The position numbers and the translations under genes were made by a program. Positions 63,481 to 64,000 of a stretch of DNA of 64,000 nt are shown in pieces. The stretch spans positions 62,001 to 126,000 of the forward strand of contig CAZDWJ010000002.1 in the NCBI GenBank assembly GCA_964509195.1, written 5' to 3'. The notes beneath the pieces are model-generated. The model searched no databases. It was not told where the DNA came from and was given only the letters and a program-made list of their open reading frames with translations. How positions within the stretch are numbered: the stretch's first letter is position 1; every line of letters begins with the position of its first letter. Source of the stretch: UBA4802 sp964509195 (lineage in GTDB: Bacteria > Spirochaetota > UBA4802 > UB4802).

Positions 63481-63638
63481 CTCAGATGGAAATTTACAGA
63501 TAGTTGAAAAATAGTTAAAAAAAAGTTAAAAAAGTAGCTCTAGTATTTGTATTAACCAACCCTTTTGTGATTGCAATATAGTGTGCATATATTAATTATC
63601 AGATTGTACCATTCTTAATATTCTATCCAGTGAAAAGT
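63481..63638. other. Upstream region of rlmN
   Basis: About 160 AT-rich bases after the repeat element; a promoter for rlmN is expected here but no convincing hexamer pair was found. Confidence 0.4.
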
Positions 63639-64000
63639 ATGAAGCGTTTTATTAAGAATTATACTCTTGAGGAAGTAGAATCATTATTTGCAGCGATTGG
63701 TGAAAAGAGCTATCGTGCAAAACAATTATTCAACTGGCTTTATGAGCGTAATGTTGATAATTTTTTTGATATAACAAACTTTTCCAGAGAGCTGCGGAGT
63801 TATCTCAATGAACATTACGAGATATCCCCTTTAACATTGGTTGATCGAAAAAAATCAAATGTCGATGGTACCGAAAAATTATTGTTTAAAACGTTTGATA
63901 ACCATTTTATTGAATCCGTATTTATTCGTAATGACGGCACTGATGAAGGAAGACTGACAGTTTGTGTATCAAGCCAGATTGGGTGCACAATGGGATGTGC
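63639..64000 (+). CDS. rlmN: 23S rRNA/tRNA adenine-C2 methyltransferase RlmN (3' truncated by window)
   Basis: The first 120 codons are seen. The N-terminal helical domain contains 'YRAKQLFNWLYERN' and 'FDITNFSRELRSYL', and 'VDGTEKLLFKTFDNHFIES' leads into 'CVSSQIGCTMGC', the start of the radical SAM CxxxCxxC cluster. The window ends there. RlmN methylates A2503 of 23S rRNA and A37 of some tRNAs. The start ATG 63639 is chosen by homology ('MKRFIKNYTLEEVESLF'). Confidence 0.95.
   Translation, partial: MKRFIKNYTLEEVESLFAAIGEKSYRAKQLFNWLYERNVDNFFDITNFSRELRSYLNEHYEISPLTLVDRKKSNVDGTEKLLFKTFDNHFIESVFIRNDGTDEGRLTVCVSSQIGCTMGC

Overview
This window is AT-rich bacterial chromosome, densely coded on both strands, with seven tRNA genes and no rRNA, phage, CRISPR array or intact insertion sequence. 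It looks Gram-negative: an AsmA-like envelope protein, a TatA translocase and exported proteins are present. The ArgS signature region (SANPTGPLNVVSARAAA), the DUF342/FapA protein, the CHASE2 cyclase and the HD-GYP proteins fit a free-living spirochaete-like or similar deep-branching lineage. That assignment is an inference from memory and is weak.

Layout. 1-14 kb: an AsmA-like tail, a CHASE2 nucleotide cyclase, argS, cinA, a large exported TPR protein, aroQ, an M24 aminopeptidase, efp, a membrane TPR protein, a DUF362 ferredoxin-like protein and a small zinc-ribbon membrane protein. 14.2-14.4 kb: two minus-strand tRNAs with anticodon CAU, elongator-type and initiator. 14.6-18.3 kb: a polyamine cluster (long structured leader, speD, a divergent speD paralogue, speE, a sodium:solute symporter), followed by the wreck of a Phd/VapC toxin-antitoxin pair. 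18.7-28 kb: nitrilase, glycogen phosphorylase, lepA, a YfcE-like phosphodiesterase and a PAS/GAF/HD-GYP protein. 28.4-32 kb: sbcD-sbcC. 32.1-36.7 kb: a tightly overlapping five-gene set (DUF3592, exported DUF362, membrane polyferredoxin, CDF metal transporter, Mut7-C RNase-like). 36.7-41.8 kb: a B12/radical SAM-TPR protein, a compact UvrD-type helicase and an ABC-2 exporter pair. 41.9-47.7 kb: tRNAs His and Arg, a methyltransferase-like protein, a transglutaminase-like protein with a large hybrid histidine kinase, then tRNAs Lys, Leu and Gly. 48-54 kb: tig-clpP-clpX-lon. 54-64 kb: a methyltransferase with ptsI, pcm, argC, asd, a GAF/HD-GYP protein, fapA, tatA and the start of rlmN.

The main features beyond routine annotation are these. 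(1) The word RCTATCGC is strongly over-represented across genes and gaps, a HIP1-like signal. (2) The polyamine cluster carries a second SpeD fold that keeps the Ser/His/Cys catalytic spacing but has lost the surrounding substrate signature. (3) Two copies of a roughly 150 bp MITE-like palindromic element are present. (4) A coupled redox/metal operon runs from 32 to 36.7 kb. (5) There are several operator-like palindromes and a short leader ORF coupled to fapA.

All calls rest on reading the sequence and remembered family signatures. No database search was run.
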